NCBI RefSeq assembly: GCF_004117875.1
Contig: NZ_RAHW01000002.1
Location: forward strand, 496,001-560,000
Reading direction: 5' to 3'
Source of the DNA: Geomonas oryzae
GTDB taxonomy: Bacteria > Desulfobacterota > Desulfuromonadia > Geobacterales > Geobacteraceae
DNA: 64,000 bases
Shown here: positions 11,504 to 22,489 of the stretch, one piece after another
How the letters are laid out: each line of letters opens with the position of its first letter
How positions within the stretch are numbered: position 1 is the first letter of the stretch
Notes under the pieces: generated by a model
Told to the model about the DNA's origin: nothing
Database searches by the model: none
What the model saw: only the letters and a program-made list of their open reading frames with translations
Program-made: the position numbers and the translations under genes

Positions 11504-11623
11504 TGCCATCACCTCTGTAATTAGGAATTTTCAGATGGCATTAGATACCATATTTCCTACGAGGTTCAAGCACACTCACACAGTCGAAGCGTTTACACGA
11601 ACGGCCCGGTCAACGTTTCAGCC

Positions 11624-14437
11624 TCACCGAAGTTTCCGCACCGCGTCACGCAGCGTGGCCATACTGTACGGCTTCTGTATGAAACCGATCACTTCTTCGC
11701 CGGTAAACTTCCTGGCCACCTCCTGCTCGCTGTAACCGCTTGCTATGATCACCTTCACCTCGGGATCAACGGTGTGCAGCTCGCGGTAACACTGCTCCCC
11801 GTCCATGCGCGGCATGGTGAGATCGAGGATCACGAAGCTGAAATCCCGGCTTTCGCCGAAACGACGCACAGCCTCCTCCCCGTCGGCAGCGGTGACGACG
11901 GTAAAGCCCAGCACTTTCAGGAGCTCGGCCCCTACGCTGCGCACCTCGTCTTCGTCGTCCACAAGCAGCACTTTCCCGTGTCCCTGCCAAAGACCAGCCC
12001 CCTCGGCTGGTTCCAAATCCTCGTGAGTTTCATGCGTTGCGGGAAGAAAGATGCGTATCGTGGTCCCCGCTCCCGGTTCACTGTGCACCTTGATACCCCC
12101 CCGGTGCCCCCTGACGATCCCCATGACCGCCGCCATCCCCAGTCCCCTGCCGGTGAACTTGGTGCTGAAGAAAGGATCGAACAACCTCCCGACGGTATCT
12201 TGGTCCATGCCGCAGCCGTTGTCGGAGACACCTATGAAAACGTAGCGTCCTTCGCCTCCCGGGTGTGCGGGCCAGGCATCCTGAAAAAAGCTGCCGTCAC
12301 AATGCTGCACCCCGGTGGACAGCTCTATCGCGCCTTCCCTCCCCCCGATGGCTTCGGCGGCATTGCGCACGAGGTTCACGACGACCTGGCGGAGCTGGGT
12401 CGGATCCGCATCGACATGGGGAAGGGACGTCGCCAGGTGATAGCTTAGTGCCACCTGCTCCGGCACGGCGTCCCGGATCACTCCCGCCATCTCTTCGATC
12501 AGTCCGGAGAGGTCCAGTGACTGAACGACGAACCTTCCCTTGCCCGAATACGCCAGCATCTGTTTGGCCAGGTCGGCAGCCTTCGCGGCGGATTTCTCGA
12601 TGCGCTGCAGGTTTTCCAGTACCGGAGATTCGGGAGGAAGCTGCATCAGGGCGAGATCGGCGTTGCCGATGATGGAGGTCAGGATGTTGTTGAAATCATG
12701 GGCGACACCACCGGCTAGGGTGCCCAAGCTCTCGAGCTTCTGGGCCTGAAGCCTTTGCCGCTCCCGCTCCGCCTGTTTGCGCTCGGCGATGTCCCTTACA
12801 AAGGCGCAGTTGAGCTCCTGGGTGTCGAAGTGAACGTAGTTCGCGACGATCTCGATCGGCACGACACGTCCATCTTTCGTTTTCTGCTGCGACTCGAACA
12901 CCATGGTGCGGCTGCGGCGCAAATCCTCGAAGTGCTTGTTCCAGACTTGCTCGTCGTATTGGGGGTCGAGCTCCCATACCCGCATCCGCATCAGCTCATT
13001 GCGCGTATAACCTACGGAGCGGCATGCTGCGGGATTGACGTCTATGATACGGCCGTCGCCGCGGATCCAGTAGATGGCGTCGGAGGCGGCGTCGACGCTG
13101 ATCCGGATCATCTCGAGCTTCACCTCGACCTCCTTCATCTCGGTCACGTCCCTCGACGCGCCGTACCGCACCAGCTCGCCTTCCGCCTCCCCGGCGACAC
13201 AACTGCTCGTCTCGGAGATCCAGTGCACCTCCCCTTCTTTGCTGATCATCCTGAACTCTATGACATCCCGCTCCCCGGGGCGCATCGACATCATGTGTGC
13301 CATGACCCTTTCGCGATCGTCGGGATGCACCGCCGCCATCCAACAGCCGATCTCGCAGATCTCGCGGGGGGTGTAGCCCGACATGAACTTGAGGCCGCCT
13401 CCCGCCCAGGTTACGCGGTAGGGTTCGTCACCGGTCCGGGAACACTTGTAGACGAAGTCGGTGGTGATCTCCGAGATGCAGCGATAGTTCTCCTCACTCT
13501 GGGTGAGCTGTTCCTCCACTTCCTTGCGCTCGGTCAGGTCGTACAGAAAGACCACGCGGGTGCCGGTGAAGCTTTCCGGAAGAGAGATGGCGCTGCAGAG
13601 TGCGGTGCGGCTGGTGCCGTCCTTGCACGTTATCTTCGCCTCGATCGGAGCGAAAGGACGGCCGGAGGTCTGGACTTCATGAAGTTCACGCTCCCATGCC
13701 GACACCACCTGGTTGCGGTAGTCGAGGTCCGGGTATGCGCGGGGCCACCACTGCTCGAGGGTGGGGACGTCCTCGACCGTGTAGCCGAACAAGTCGCTGA
13801 AGCATCGGTTCAGGTAAAGGATCTTCCCGTTGTCATCGTTCATGGCGATCGGTATGGGGGCCGATTCGATGACGGCGCGGAACTTGAGGTCGCTGCGATG
13901 CAGCGCGTCCTGGACCTCCTTGCGGCGCATGTTCTGCACCCCCTGTTCGGCCAGCATCTGCGCCAGGGCGTGGATGAAGTTCAGGTTATTGTGCAGGTCC
14001 GCCTCGCTGAAAAGGGGAACCTTCCGGATCGCCTCCAGGTAGTCCGCTTCGTCAAAGCCGTAGTGCCTCGCCTGTTGGATGAAGCGGGACTCGTCCGGGG
14101 GGGAAGTGAAGAGCTGTCCGACGAAAACGTCCCCCAGATGGCGTCCGTCCACGACTATCGGGGCCGCTACATCTACGAGCCCCATCGGGCAGCGGTGCAT
14201 CAAATGCCCCGCTTTTTGACGTGAAGCCTTCTTGCGCAGCTGTTCCTCGATACAGAACTCGCGCAGTTCTGGGTTCATGCGGTGAAACCTCCGGCATATG
14301 TCCTGCCAGGCGATAGAGGTGAGTATGGTGCCTTCAGCGTCGGCCACCGCGGAAGGCATATGGTAGATTTCGTTGAAGGAACGGAGCAGTTCGTGCAACC
14401 GCGGGACGTCAAGCAACTCTTTGAGAGAGTAGTCCAT
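11624..14437 (-). CDS. Hybrid sensor histidine kinase: PocR, PAS x3, HisKA, HATPase, receiver
   Basis: A 937-residue signalling protein with no clear membrane span, so probably cytoplasmic. Domains in order: PocR ligand-binding domain (about 5-170, with HRCPMGLVDVAAPIVV); PAS 1 (about 180-310, IESAPIPIAMNDDNGKILYL); PAS/PAC 2 (about 315-430); PAS 3 (about 440-555, DAIYWIRGDGRIIDVN); HisKA with the phosphoacceptor His in LAGGVAHDFNNIL (near 575); HATPase (N-box LVRNAAEAIGG, G-box GRGLGMAAVMG); and a C-terminal receiver with phospho-Asp in FVILDLTMPRMDG. PocR domains are thought to bind small organic ligands such as hydrocarbon derivatives. No separate response regulator is adjacent. GGAGTG precedes the ATG. 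Confidence 0.93.
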   Translation of the reverse strand: MDYSLKELLDVPRLHELLRSFNEIYHMPSAVADAEGTILTSIAWQDICRRFHRMNPELREFCIEEQLRKKASRQKAGHLMHRCPMGLVDVAAPIVVDGRHLGDVFVGQLFTSPPDESRFIQQARHYGFDEADYLEAIRKVPLFSEADLHNNLNFIHALAQMLAEQGVQNMRRKEVQDALHRSDLKFRAVIESAPIPIAMNDDNGKILYLNRCFSDLFGYTVEDVPTLEQWWPRAYPDLDYRNQVVSAWERELHEVQTSGRPFAPIEAKITCKDGTSRTALCSAISLPESFTGTRVVFLYDLTERKEVEEQLTQSEENYRCISEITTDFVYKCSRTGDEPYRVTWAGGGLKFMSGYTPREICEIGCWMAAVHPDDRERVMAHMMSMRPGERDVIEFRMISKEGEVHWISETSSCVAGEAEGELVRYGASRDVTEMKEVEVKLEMIRISVDAASDAIYWIRGDGRIIDVNPAACRSVGYTRNELMRMRVWELDPQYDEQVWNKHFEDLRRSRTMVFESQQKTKDGRVVPIEIVANYVHFDTQELNCAFVRDIAERKQAERERQRLQAQKLESLGTLAGGVAHDFNNILTSIIGNADLALMQLPPESPVLENLQRIEKSAAKAADLAKQMLAYSGKGRFVVQSLDLSGLIEEMAGVIRDAVPEQVALSYHLATSLPHVDADPTQLRQVVVNLVRNAAEAIGGREGAIELSTGVQHCDGSFFQDAWPAHPGGEGRYVFIGVSDNGCGMDQDTVGRLFDPFFSTKFTGRGLGMAAVMGIVRGHRGGIKVHSEPGAGTTIRIFLPATHETHEDLEPAEGAGLWQGHGKVLLVDDEDEVRSVGAELLKVLGFTVVTAADGEEAVRRFGESRDFSFVILDLTMPRMDGEQCYRELHTVDPEVKVIIASGYSEQEVARKFTGEEVIGFIQKPYSMATLRDAVRKLR

Positions 14438-14608
14438 GGGTCACTCCATGCTCAATTGGAAGGTCTCAGTATCAGGGAAAGGGGCGGGTGCTTCGAACAA
14501 AAGCGTGACACAACACCCGGCATTTGCAAGGCTATCTTTCTGTAGGAACGACTTTTTTGTGTCAGAGCGGGGAATGTGATCAGGAGTAAAAATGGGAGCG
14601 ATAGAGGC

Positions 14609-14642
14609 GGCAGCGCTCTCCTTTGACATGGAGAACGCTGCC
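14609..14642 (-). terminator. Hairpin downstream of dgt
   Basis: GGCAGCG-TCTCC and its complement form a long imperfect stem with an 8-nt loop just after the dgt stop. No U tract follows, so termination is only probable. Confidence 0.5.
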
Positions 14643-14662
14643 TGTGACTGTGTGGAAGAGTA

Positions 14663-15811
14663 TCAGACTCTTTCGTAGGGTTCGAAGAGCCTCTTGAACT
14701 CGTCCAGAGCGAAGCGATCGGTCATGCCTGCTATGTAGTCGCAGATGACCCGCTCGCGCCCTTCCCGATCCATCTTCAACTGGTGCTTCTGGGGAAGGAG
14801 CGTCGGGTGTTTCAGGTAGACCTCGAACAGCTCGGCCAGGTAACGCTCGGCCTTCACCCGCATCCGCTCCACCTTGTAGTGGCGGTATAGGTTCTGGAAC
14901 AAAAAGCGCTTGAGTGCCGCGTTTCGCTCGGCCATGGCCGGGCTGAAGGAGACAACCTGGAGGTTCACGCGGCGCAGGTCCTCCTGGGTCTTAATACCGA
15001 GCTTTTCGATGTTTTGCGCGGTGGTCTCGACGAGATCGAGGATGAGAACGCCGATGAGCGCGCTCACCGTCTGGCAGACGCCGCGCTCGACGTCGATGGC
15101 GGGGTACTTCTCGAGGATCCGCTCATGCACCTCGTTCCAGAGGTCGACCTTCTTCAGCTGGTTCAGATTGATGTAACCGGACTTCAAGCCGTCGTCGATG
15201 TCGTGGTTGTTGTAGGCGATCTCGTCGGCGAAGTTGATGAGCTGCGCTTCTATGGCGGGTACCACGCCGGGAAGAAACTCGGCATAGGTGGCGCATGGGG
15301 TGTCGTACTGCGAAGAGTGCTTCACGATCCCCTCGCGCACCTCCCAGGAGAGGTTCAACCCGTTGAAGCCGGGGTAGCGCTCCTCGAGCTCGTCGACCAC
15401 CCTAAGCGACTGCAGGTTGTGCTCGAAGCCGCCGCACCCCTCCATGAGCCGGTTCAAGACCTCCTCGCCGGTATGGCCGAAAGGGGTGTGTCCGAGATCG
15501 TGGGCAAGGGCCAGGGTCTCGGTCAGCTCCTCGTTTAGACCGAGCCTTCTGGCGATCCCCTTCCCTATCTGGGCCACCTCCAGGGAATGGGTGAGCCTGG
15601 TGCGGTAATAGTCCCCCTCGTGGTTCACGAAGACCTGGGTCTTGTACTCCAGACGACGGAACGCCGCGCAGTGAATGATGCGGTCGCGGTCCCTCTCGAA
15701 GGCGGGACGGTTGTCCCTGAAATCCTCCTGGTAACGCCGCCCTCGGGATGTGGCGCTCGTAGCCGCATACCCGGCCAGATCGGTGCGTTCCATGGCAATG
15801 CCGTCTCTCAT
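14663..15811 (-). CDS. dgt: dGTP triphosphohydrolase-like HD-domain protein
   Basis: A 382-residue HD-superfamily nucleotidase of the Dgt type 2 subfamily. The metal ligands are visible: H in TRLTHSLEVAQIG, HD in LALAHDLGHTPFGHTGEEVL, and D in INFADEIAYNNHDIDDG. The family cleaves dNTPs to deoxynucleosides and triphosphate, lowering dNTP pools. The start at 15811 has GGGGGG upstream; ATG 15793 is an alternative that lacks a good ribosome site. Confidence 0.92.
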   Translation of the reverse strand: MRDGIAMERTDLAGYAATSATSRGRRYQEDFRDNRPAFERDRDRIIHCAAFRRLEYKTQVFVNHEGDYYRTRLTHSLEVAQIGKGIARRLGLNEELTETLALAHDLGHTPFGHTGEEVLNRLMEGCGGFEHNLQSLRVVDELEERYPGFNGLNLSWEVREGIVKHSSQYDTPCATYAEFLPGVVPAIEAQLINFADEIAYNNHDIDDGLKSGYINLNQLKKVDLWNEVHERILEKYPAIDVERGVCQTVSALIGVLILDLVETTAQNIEKLGIKTQEDLRRVNLQVVSFSPAMAERNAALKRFLFQNLYRHYKVERMRVKAERYLAELFEVYLKHPTLLPQKHQLKMDREGRERVICDYIAGMTDRFALDEFKRLFEPYERV

Positions 15812-16029
15812 CCGCCCCCCTGCTGAATCAGCTAAAAGTACGTAATTTATATACTGGTCGCCGACAGTGTCAACAGCAAAGTTGATTGACGTGGTGGTTG
15901 CATCGTGCTAATAGAGCTGCGTGCGACATACTGTCAGAACCGGAAGAAACCTCCGGAACAAAGGTAAGCCGTACCGACGAAAACGCCCGAAGGAGCGGCC
16001 ATGATGTATCAAGACCAGTGGTGGTCCTC

Positions 16030-16611
16030 ATGCGGGTGATCGCAGGGAGCGCACGCGGGCGTCAGCTGACGGCGCCCAAGAACATGCGGGTGCGGCCGAC
16101 CGCGGACCGGGTGAAGGAGGCGCTTTTCAGCATCCTTACCAGCCGACTCGGCGATCTCACCGGCATGCGGGTTCTCGACCTCTTCGCCGGCACCGGAAAC
16201 CTGGGCATCGAGGCGCTCTCCCGCGGCGCAGAGTTCGCCCTTTTCGTCGACGCGCACCGCGAGTCGGCGGAACTGGTCCGCAAGAACCTGGAGCTGACGA
16301 GGCTCGCGGAGCACGCGAAGGTCGTGGTGCAGGAAGCCGGCGCCGCGCTCAAGTGGCTCTCGCGCGGGGAGCCCCCGTTCCACCTCGTGTTTCTCGACCC
16401 CCCGTACGGCGAGGGACACACGCAGAGGCTTTTGGAGCTGCTCGCACAATCGCCGGTCGTCGACGGCGGCACCACCGTCATCGCCGAGTTCTCCGTAAAA
16501 GAGGATGTACCCACGCGCTTCGGCAGGCTGGAAGAAATCGAGCGCCGCATCTACGGCGACACCGCCCTCTCCTTCCTGACCATTACAGACAGAGGTGAAA
16601 CGTGCCCCTGA
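16030..16611 (+). CDS. rsmD: 16S rRNA (guanine-966-N2)-methyltransferase RsmD
   Basis: A 193-residue SAM-dependent methyltransferase. It has the N-terminal MRVIAGSARGRQL, typical of RsmD, the SAM loop VLDLFAGTGNLGIEALSRGA (near residue 48), and the catalytic motif FLDPPYG (near 120). It methylates G966 of 16S rRNA. The start at 16030 matches the family; a longer reading adds 48 non-conserved residues. Its 3' end overlaps coaD by 10 bp, a common rsmD-coaD arrangement. Confidence 0.95.
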   Translation: MRVIAGSARGRQLTAPKNMRVRPTADRVKEALFSILTSRLGDLTGMRVLDLFAGTGNLGIEALSRGAEFALFVDAHRESAELVRKNLELTRLAEHAKVVVQEAGAALKWLSRGEPPFHLVFLDPPYGEGHTQRLLELLAQSPVVDGGTTVIAEFSVKEDVPTRFGRLEEIERRIYGDTALSFLTITDRGETCP

Positions 16612-17093
16612 GAGTAGCTGTCTATCCCGGTTCATTCGATCCCGTGACCTACGGGCACCTGGACATCATCGACCGGGCCCTCAAGATCTTCGACGGCGTA
16701 ATCGTCGCCGTGGCCCGCAACTCAGAGAAGAACGCGCTCTTCACCGTGCAGGAGCGGATCGACATGCTCACCGAGATCCTCAAGGACCGCCCCCAGGCCC
16801 GGGTGGAGACCTTCGAGGGGCTCTTGGTCGACTACGTGCGCCAGGCAGGCGCCACCGTGGTCATCCGCGGTCTGCGCGCCGTCTCCGACTTCGAATTCGA
16901 GTTCCAGCTGGCGCAGATGAACCGCAACATCACCCGCGAAGTGGAAACCCTCTTCATGATGACCTCGGTCCCTTACAGCTACCTCTCCTCCTCCATCGTG
17001 AAAGAGGTGAGTCACCTGAACGGCCCCGTGGACAAGCTGGTGCCGCCGCTGGTTAAAAACGCCCTGGACGCGAAGTTCAGGCCGGCGGGTTAG
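16602..17093 (+). CDS. coaD: Phosphopantetheine adenylyltransferase
   Basis: A 163-residue nucleotidyltransferase for the fourth step of CoA synthesis (4'-phosphopantetheine plus ATP to dephospho-CoA). The T/HxGH motif is in YPGSFDPVTYGHLDII and the ISSTxxR-like motif in PYSYLSSSIVKEV. The start is GTG 16602, backed by AGAGGTGAAAC, and lies inside the end of rsmD, so translation is probably coupled. Confidence 0.97.
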   Translation: MPLRVAVYPGSFDPVTYGHLDIIDRALKIFDGVIVAVARNSEKNALFTVQERIDMLTEILKDRPQARVETFEGLLVDYVRQAGATVVIRGLRAVSDFEFEFQLAQMNRNITREVETLFMMTSVPYSYLSSSIVKEVSHLNGPVDKLVPPLVKNALDAKFRPAG

Positions 17094-17120
17094 ACGGCGG
17101 AATCGATACACTTGATAGAG

Positions 17121-17149
17121 AGGCGTTTGCGTTATGCAGCGCCTTTTTT
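17121..17149 (+). terminator. Terminator after coaD
   Basis: GGCG-GC and GC-CGCC arms form an imperfect hairpin followed by TTTTTT, 28 bp after the coaD stop. Confidence 0.7.
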
Positions 17150-17193
17150 GTTACCGGGCTTTGCTATCAGCCACAGACCATCGGGAGGAAAAC

Positions 17194-17385
17194 ATGATCA
17201 GCAAGGAGATGACCATCAGCGATATCCTCAGACGCTACCCGCAGACCCTTCCCGTCTTCGAACGCTACGGCCTGGACTGCTACGACTGCCAGATCGCCGA
17301 GTTCGAGCAGCTCGAACATGGTGCGACGGTGCACAAGGTGAACCTGGACGCGCTGCTCGCCGAATTGAACCGCTGCATCTCCTAA
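17194..17385 (+). CDS. DUF1858 small CxxC protein, second copy
   Basis: A 63-residue DUF1858-family protein. YGLDCYDCQIAEFE carries the CxxC, and MTISDILRRYPQTLPVFERYGL matches the family N-terminal helix-turn. It differs from the 340-537 paralogue in the residues around the CxxC. The start at 17194 is set by GGGAGGAAAAC; an earlier in-frame ATG lies within the coaD terminator. It is monocistronic, ending before the XRE regulator promoter region. Confidence 0.85.
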   Translation: MISKEMTISDILRRYPQTLPVFERYGLDCYDCQIAEFEQLEHGATVHKVNLDALLAELNRCIS

Positions 17386-17698
17386 GTCCCGTCTCGCTTC
17401 GCGACGACACCGCAGCCATCCCCAAAGGAGGCGGAGGATCTCCGCCTCGCCGTATCCGGCGCTCCCGCACCCTCCTGTTCATCATCAATAAACATCATTT
17501 TAAATCCCGGTAAACACCACTTCTCCCCTAGACACCACCTACATTGTGATGCCATAATGTCGCCCGCTCCAGTATCGGCGCAACCTTAGCCGAAAGATTA
17601 AATTTCCCTACCAGTTCATTATTGAATTGACTTTTTACCAAAACTGAATAATTTTAGCCGAAGTAAAACGCTGGATTATTCTGCAAGAGGAACGGCGA
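17386..17698. other. Intergenic region upstream of the XRE-cupin regulator
   Basis: Of the 313 bp, the first part carries a GGCGGAG / CTCCGCC hairpin (about 17429-17446) without a U tract, the likely end of the DUF1858 transcript. The later part is AT-rich and holds TTGACT (about 17628) with TAATTT 16 bp on, a weak promoter candidate. I see no gene in it. Confidence 0.4.
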
Positions 17699-18262
17699 AT
17701 GTCTGAATACAACATCGGTCCGCGACTTAAGAAACTCCGCCTCGCGAGAAAGCTGACCCTGCAGGCGGTGGCCACGGAGACGGGGTTCTCGCCGGCACTC
17801 ATCTCGCAGATCGAGAACGATAACGTCTCCCCGCCTATCGCCACGCTCTCAAAGATCGCCAAGTTCTTCGACATCAAGCTGGCGCAGCTTTTCAGCGAGG
17901 ACGAGGACGACCGCAAATTCGAGGTCGTACGCGCCGGCGAACGGCACATCGTGCCGCGCGTCATCTCCAAGGAGGGTACCAAGCAGGGGTACTTCTACGA
18001 ATCGCTCTCCTTTTACAAACAGAACAAGAAGATGGACGCCTTCATGGTCACCCTGACCGAAAAGGCGCCCGAGGCGAACACCTACAGTCACGACGGCGAG
18101 GAATTCATCTACGTCATGCGTGGGAACGCCGACTTCATCCTCGACGACAACAAGATCACCCTGCACGAGGGGGATTCCCTCTACTTCGAATCGAGCATGG
18201 GACACCGGCTCTTGAGCCACGACGGCAAGGAGGTCAAGGTGCTGGTCGTGGTCACCAAGTAG
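17699..18262 (+). CDS. XRE-family regulator with C-terminal cupin
   Basis: A 187-residue transcription factor. The N-terminal HTH (about 7-62, [41 protein letters not shown]) is joined to a cupin sensor domain (about 110-185, [20 protein letters not shown] and [18 protein letters not shown]). Proteins of this build often control metabolism in response to small carboxylates or amino acids. It lies 70 bp upstream of malic enzyme on the same strand and may regulate it, though that is inference. AGAGGA precedes the ATG. Confidence 0.92.
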   Translation: MSEYNIGPRLKKLRLARKLTLQAVATETGFSPALISQIENDNVSPPIATLSKIAKFFDIKLAQLFSEDEDDRKFEVVRAGERHIVPRVISKEGTKQGYFYESLSFYKQNKKMDAFMVTLTEKAPEANTYSHDGEEFIYVMRGNADFILDDNKITLHEGDSLYFESSMGHRLLSHDGKEVKVLVVVTK

Positions 18263-18332
18263 AGGGACAACCGGAAGCAGACCGTTTCAATGGCGGGCAT
18301 CCGCTCATCCAATGGGTCAAAGGAGAACGTAC

Positions 18333-20582
<2,250 letters not shown>

Positions 20583-20590
20583 ACACGCAC

Positions 20591-20625
20591 GCCCCCGCCC
20601 GTATACCGGGCGGGGGGCTCTTTTC
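20591..20625 (+). terminator. Terminator after maeB
   Basis: GCCCCCGCCCG and CGGGCGGGGGGC flank the loop TATAC and are followed by TCTTTT. Confidence 0.88.
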
Positions 20626-20693
20626 CTTGACTTGCGGGGACTTTGGGCTTAGAAAAGTGTTTTGCACAAACGACAACCAAGGAACCGAAACCA

Positions 20694-21236
20694 ATGTCTC
20701 TTCTCGAAAAAGTTCTTAGCCACAACAAGAAGTTCGTCAGACCGGGCGCGTTCCCTCCCCTTCCCAAGGATCCCAAGAAGCAGCTGGCCATCTTCACCTG
20801 CATGGACACGAGGCTCGTAGATTTCCTCGAACCCGCCATGGGGATCAAGCGCGGCGACGCCAAGGTGATCAAGAACGCCGGCAACACCCTGGTCGACCCC
20901 AACGGCGGCGTGATCCGCAGCCTCGTCGCGGCCGTCTTTCTCCTGGGCGTCGAGGAGATCTTCGTCATCGGCCACAAGGATTGCGGCATGGCGTCGGTGG
21001 ACGTGGACCTGCTCAAGCAGAAGATGGTGGAGCGCGGCGTCGATCCCGCCGCCATCGAAGCCCTCGACCCGGATCTCGGCCAGTGGGTGGGTGCTTTCAG
21101 CTGCCCGGAAGAAAACGTGGAGCGGGTCACCTCGATCATCCGCAACAGCCCCCTCATCCCGAAGGACGTGCCGGTGCACGGCCTGATCTTCTGCCCGAAC
21201 GACGGGCACCTGGACGTCGTCGTCTCCGGTTACTGA
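20694..21236 (+). CDS. Beta-class carbonic anhydrase
   Basis: A 180-residue zinc enzyme interconverting CO2 and bicarbonate. Zinc ligands are C in FTCMDTRL (CxDxR dyad) and H and C in IGHKDCGM, separated by the usual 55 or so residues; KNAGN lies between them. The start at 20694 (MSLLEKVLSHNKKF) is preferred over an upstream ATG because AAGGAA precedes it. Carbon dioxide handling next to malic enzyme is sensible, but the two genes have separate terminators. Confidence 0.94.
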   Translation: MSLLEKVLSHNKKFVRPGAFPPLPKDPKKQLAIFTCMDTRLVDFLEPAMGIKRGDAKVIKNAGNTLVDPNGGVIRSLVAAVFLLGVEEIFVIGHKDCGMASVDVDLLKQKMVERGVDPAAIEALDPDLGQWVGAFSCPEENVERVTSIIRNSPLIPKDVPVHGLIFCPNDGHLDVVVSGY

Positions 21237-21260
21237 GCCTGACGACGATGCATTGATTGA

Positions 21261-21302
21261 AAAGACCCGCTCTCTCTCTGAGGGATGCGGGTCTTTCTTT
21301 TT
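21261..21302 (+). terminator. Terminator after carbonic anhydrase
   Basis: AAAGACCCGC and GCGGGTCTTT arms with a 16-nt loop, then CTTTTT. Confidence 0.9.
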
Positions 21303-21380
21303 GCCCTACGCCGCCCCGGCTTTCATACTCAAAGAGCCGGAAAGGCGCGGTTTTCACGCCTGGCCCCGCCGGTTTTGAGC

Positions 21381-21409
21381 TTGCAAAAAAAGATAAAACT
21401 AAATAAAGT
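21381..21409 (+). promoter_or_regulatory. Candidate promoter for the two small exported proteins
   Basis: TTGCAA, 17 bp, TAAAGT in an A-rich tract. The predicted start would fall almost on the GTG at 21417, so that gene may be leaderless or may use a later codon. Confidence 0.4.
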
Positions 21410-21416
21410 GTTCGGC

Positions 21417-21752
21417 GTGAAACGAGGAACCCTCCGCATAGCTGCCGTCTTCATACTGATGGTCTCTCTTTTGACCCTGAGCGGCTTGACGGCCACCGCT
21501 GCCGCCATGGCGCAGCAGGCCCCGGGGATCACGTGCCTCGACAGCGGCTGCGACGACCACCCCGTTCCCGGTGCAGGGCACGGCGCCTCGCCCGACTGTC
21601 ACTGCTTCGCCTGCATCACCATGATCCTGCAGACGTCCATCTCCGTCGCCCGCGTTACCGTGGACGCGGCTCCCCTCCCCCTGCTCCCGCCGAAGCGGCA
21701 TCCCCTGAGCTCCTTTGTGCGCAGCATAGACTACCCACCCGAGGCGGCCTGA
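21417..21752 (+). CDS. Small exported Cys/His-rich protein
   Basis: Unrecognised protein of about 111 residues. The GTG start gives a classical signal peptide (basic KRGTLR, then IAAVFILMVSLLTLSGL and an ATAAAMAQ cleavage region). The mature part has a compact Cys/His/Asp segment, CLDSGCDDHPVPGAGHG followed by CHCFAC, suggesting metal binding. A second hydrophobic stretch follows. A later ATG at 21459 would remove the basic n-region, so GTG is preferred despite a poor ribosome site. It resembles small proteins next to metal efflux systems in style only; no efflux genes are nearby. Confidence 0.5.
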   Translation: MKRGTLRIAAVFILMVSLLTLSGLTATAAAMAQQAPGITCLDSGCDDHPVPGAGHGASPDCHCFACITMILQTSISVARVTVDAAPLPLLPPKRHPLSSFVRSIDYPPEAA

Positions 21753-21807
21753 ACGACGTTAAGTATCGCTTCGGCGCGCACGCAACCAACTTACTCAGGA
21801 GAAATGC

Positions 21808-22212
21808 ATGCAAAAGGTAGCAATCACGGCAATATCGGTCCTCCTCGGAGCGGCCTTGATCTTCATGGTGGTAAAGATATTCGATGGAAAGACGATCGGT
21901 GTAAACGAGGTGGGTAGCCCGAAAACGCACACCGGGACCATCACCATCACCGGCGTCATGGCCGGCTCCTCCCAGTACGACAAGTCCGTTATCGGCATCA
22001 TGGACACCAAGGAGGCGGAGTGCAAAAACGGCTGCGAGAAGCTCTACATCCCGGTGAAGTGCCCCGCCGGGGAGCAGCCGGTGGTCGGCGACGAGATCAA
22101 GGCGAGCGGCAAGTTCCAGAAACTCCCGGCAGGCTACGTCTTCGTGGCGAGAAAGCTCAAGGTCGTGAAACACCACGAGATCGCGCCGCAGCAGGCTCCC
22201 CCCAAGAGCTGA
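21808..22212 (+). CDS. Membrane-anchored periplasmic protein of unknown function
   Basis: A 134-residue protein. Residues 4-24 form one hydrophobic anchor (VAITAISVLLGAALIFMVVKIF). The rest is a beta-rich exported domain resembling an OB-like fold by eye (THTGTITITGVMAGSS, then VVGDEIKASGKFQKLPAGYVFVARKLKVV). It has two close Cys pairs (CKNGC; VKCPAG). CAGGAGAA precedes the start. It follows the Cys/His-rich protein by 55 bp on the same strand, so they are probably co-transcribed. I do not recognise a family. Confidence 0.65.
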   Translation: MQKVAITAISVLLGAALIFMVVKIFDGKTIGVNEVGSPKTHTGTITITGVMAGSSQYDKSVIGIMDTKEAECKNGCEKLYIPVKCPAGEQPVVGDEIKASGKFQKLPAGYVFVARKLKVVKHHEIAPQQAPPKS

Positions 22213-22246
22213 TCCTTTCCGGGGAAGCCGCCCGCGCGATCGAACT

Positions 22247-22286
22247 AATAAAAGCCTGTCCGGTCGCGGACAGGCTTTTATTTTCG
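22247..22286. terminator. Terminator after the small-protein pair
   Basis: AATAAAAGCCTGTCC and GGACAGGCTTTTATTTT form a near-perfect stem. The A/T flanks make it work on both strands. Confidence 0.9.
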
Positions 22287-22323
22287 TGATTAGTTATGAT
22301 CTTCCGCTGCACAACGTCCACAT

Positions 22324-22436
22324 CCCCTCTCCCTCCGGGAGAGGGCCAGGGTGAGGGCGTCGGCAGTTGCAACTGCTCACTTCGCGGCAACGCCCTCACC
22401 CGCCCTACGGGCACCCTCTCCCGGAGGGAGAGGGGG
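22324..22436. repeat. GC-rich palindromic repeat, family A copy 2
   Basis: CCCTCTCCCTCCGGGAGAGG opens an arm that ends in TGAGGGCGTCGGC. About 25 bp follow, and then the opposing CGCCCTCACCCGCCC and ACCCTCTCCCGGAGGG arm. It is very close to copy 1 at 5614-5725 over its whole length. Confidence 0.88.
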
Positions 22437-22489
22437 GCTAGCGGAAGATCATCGCTAATCGGGTTTCTTTTTGGCGACAAGGACGGCGC

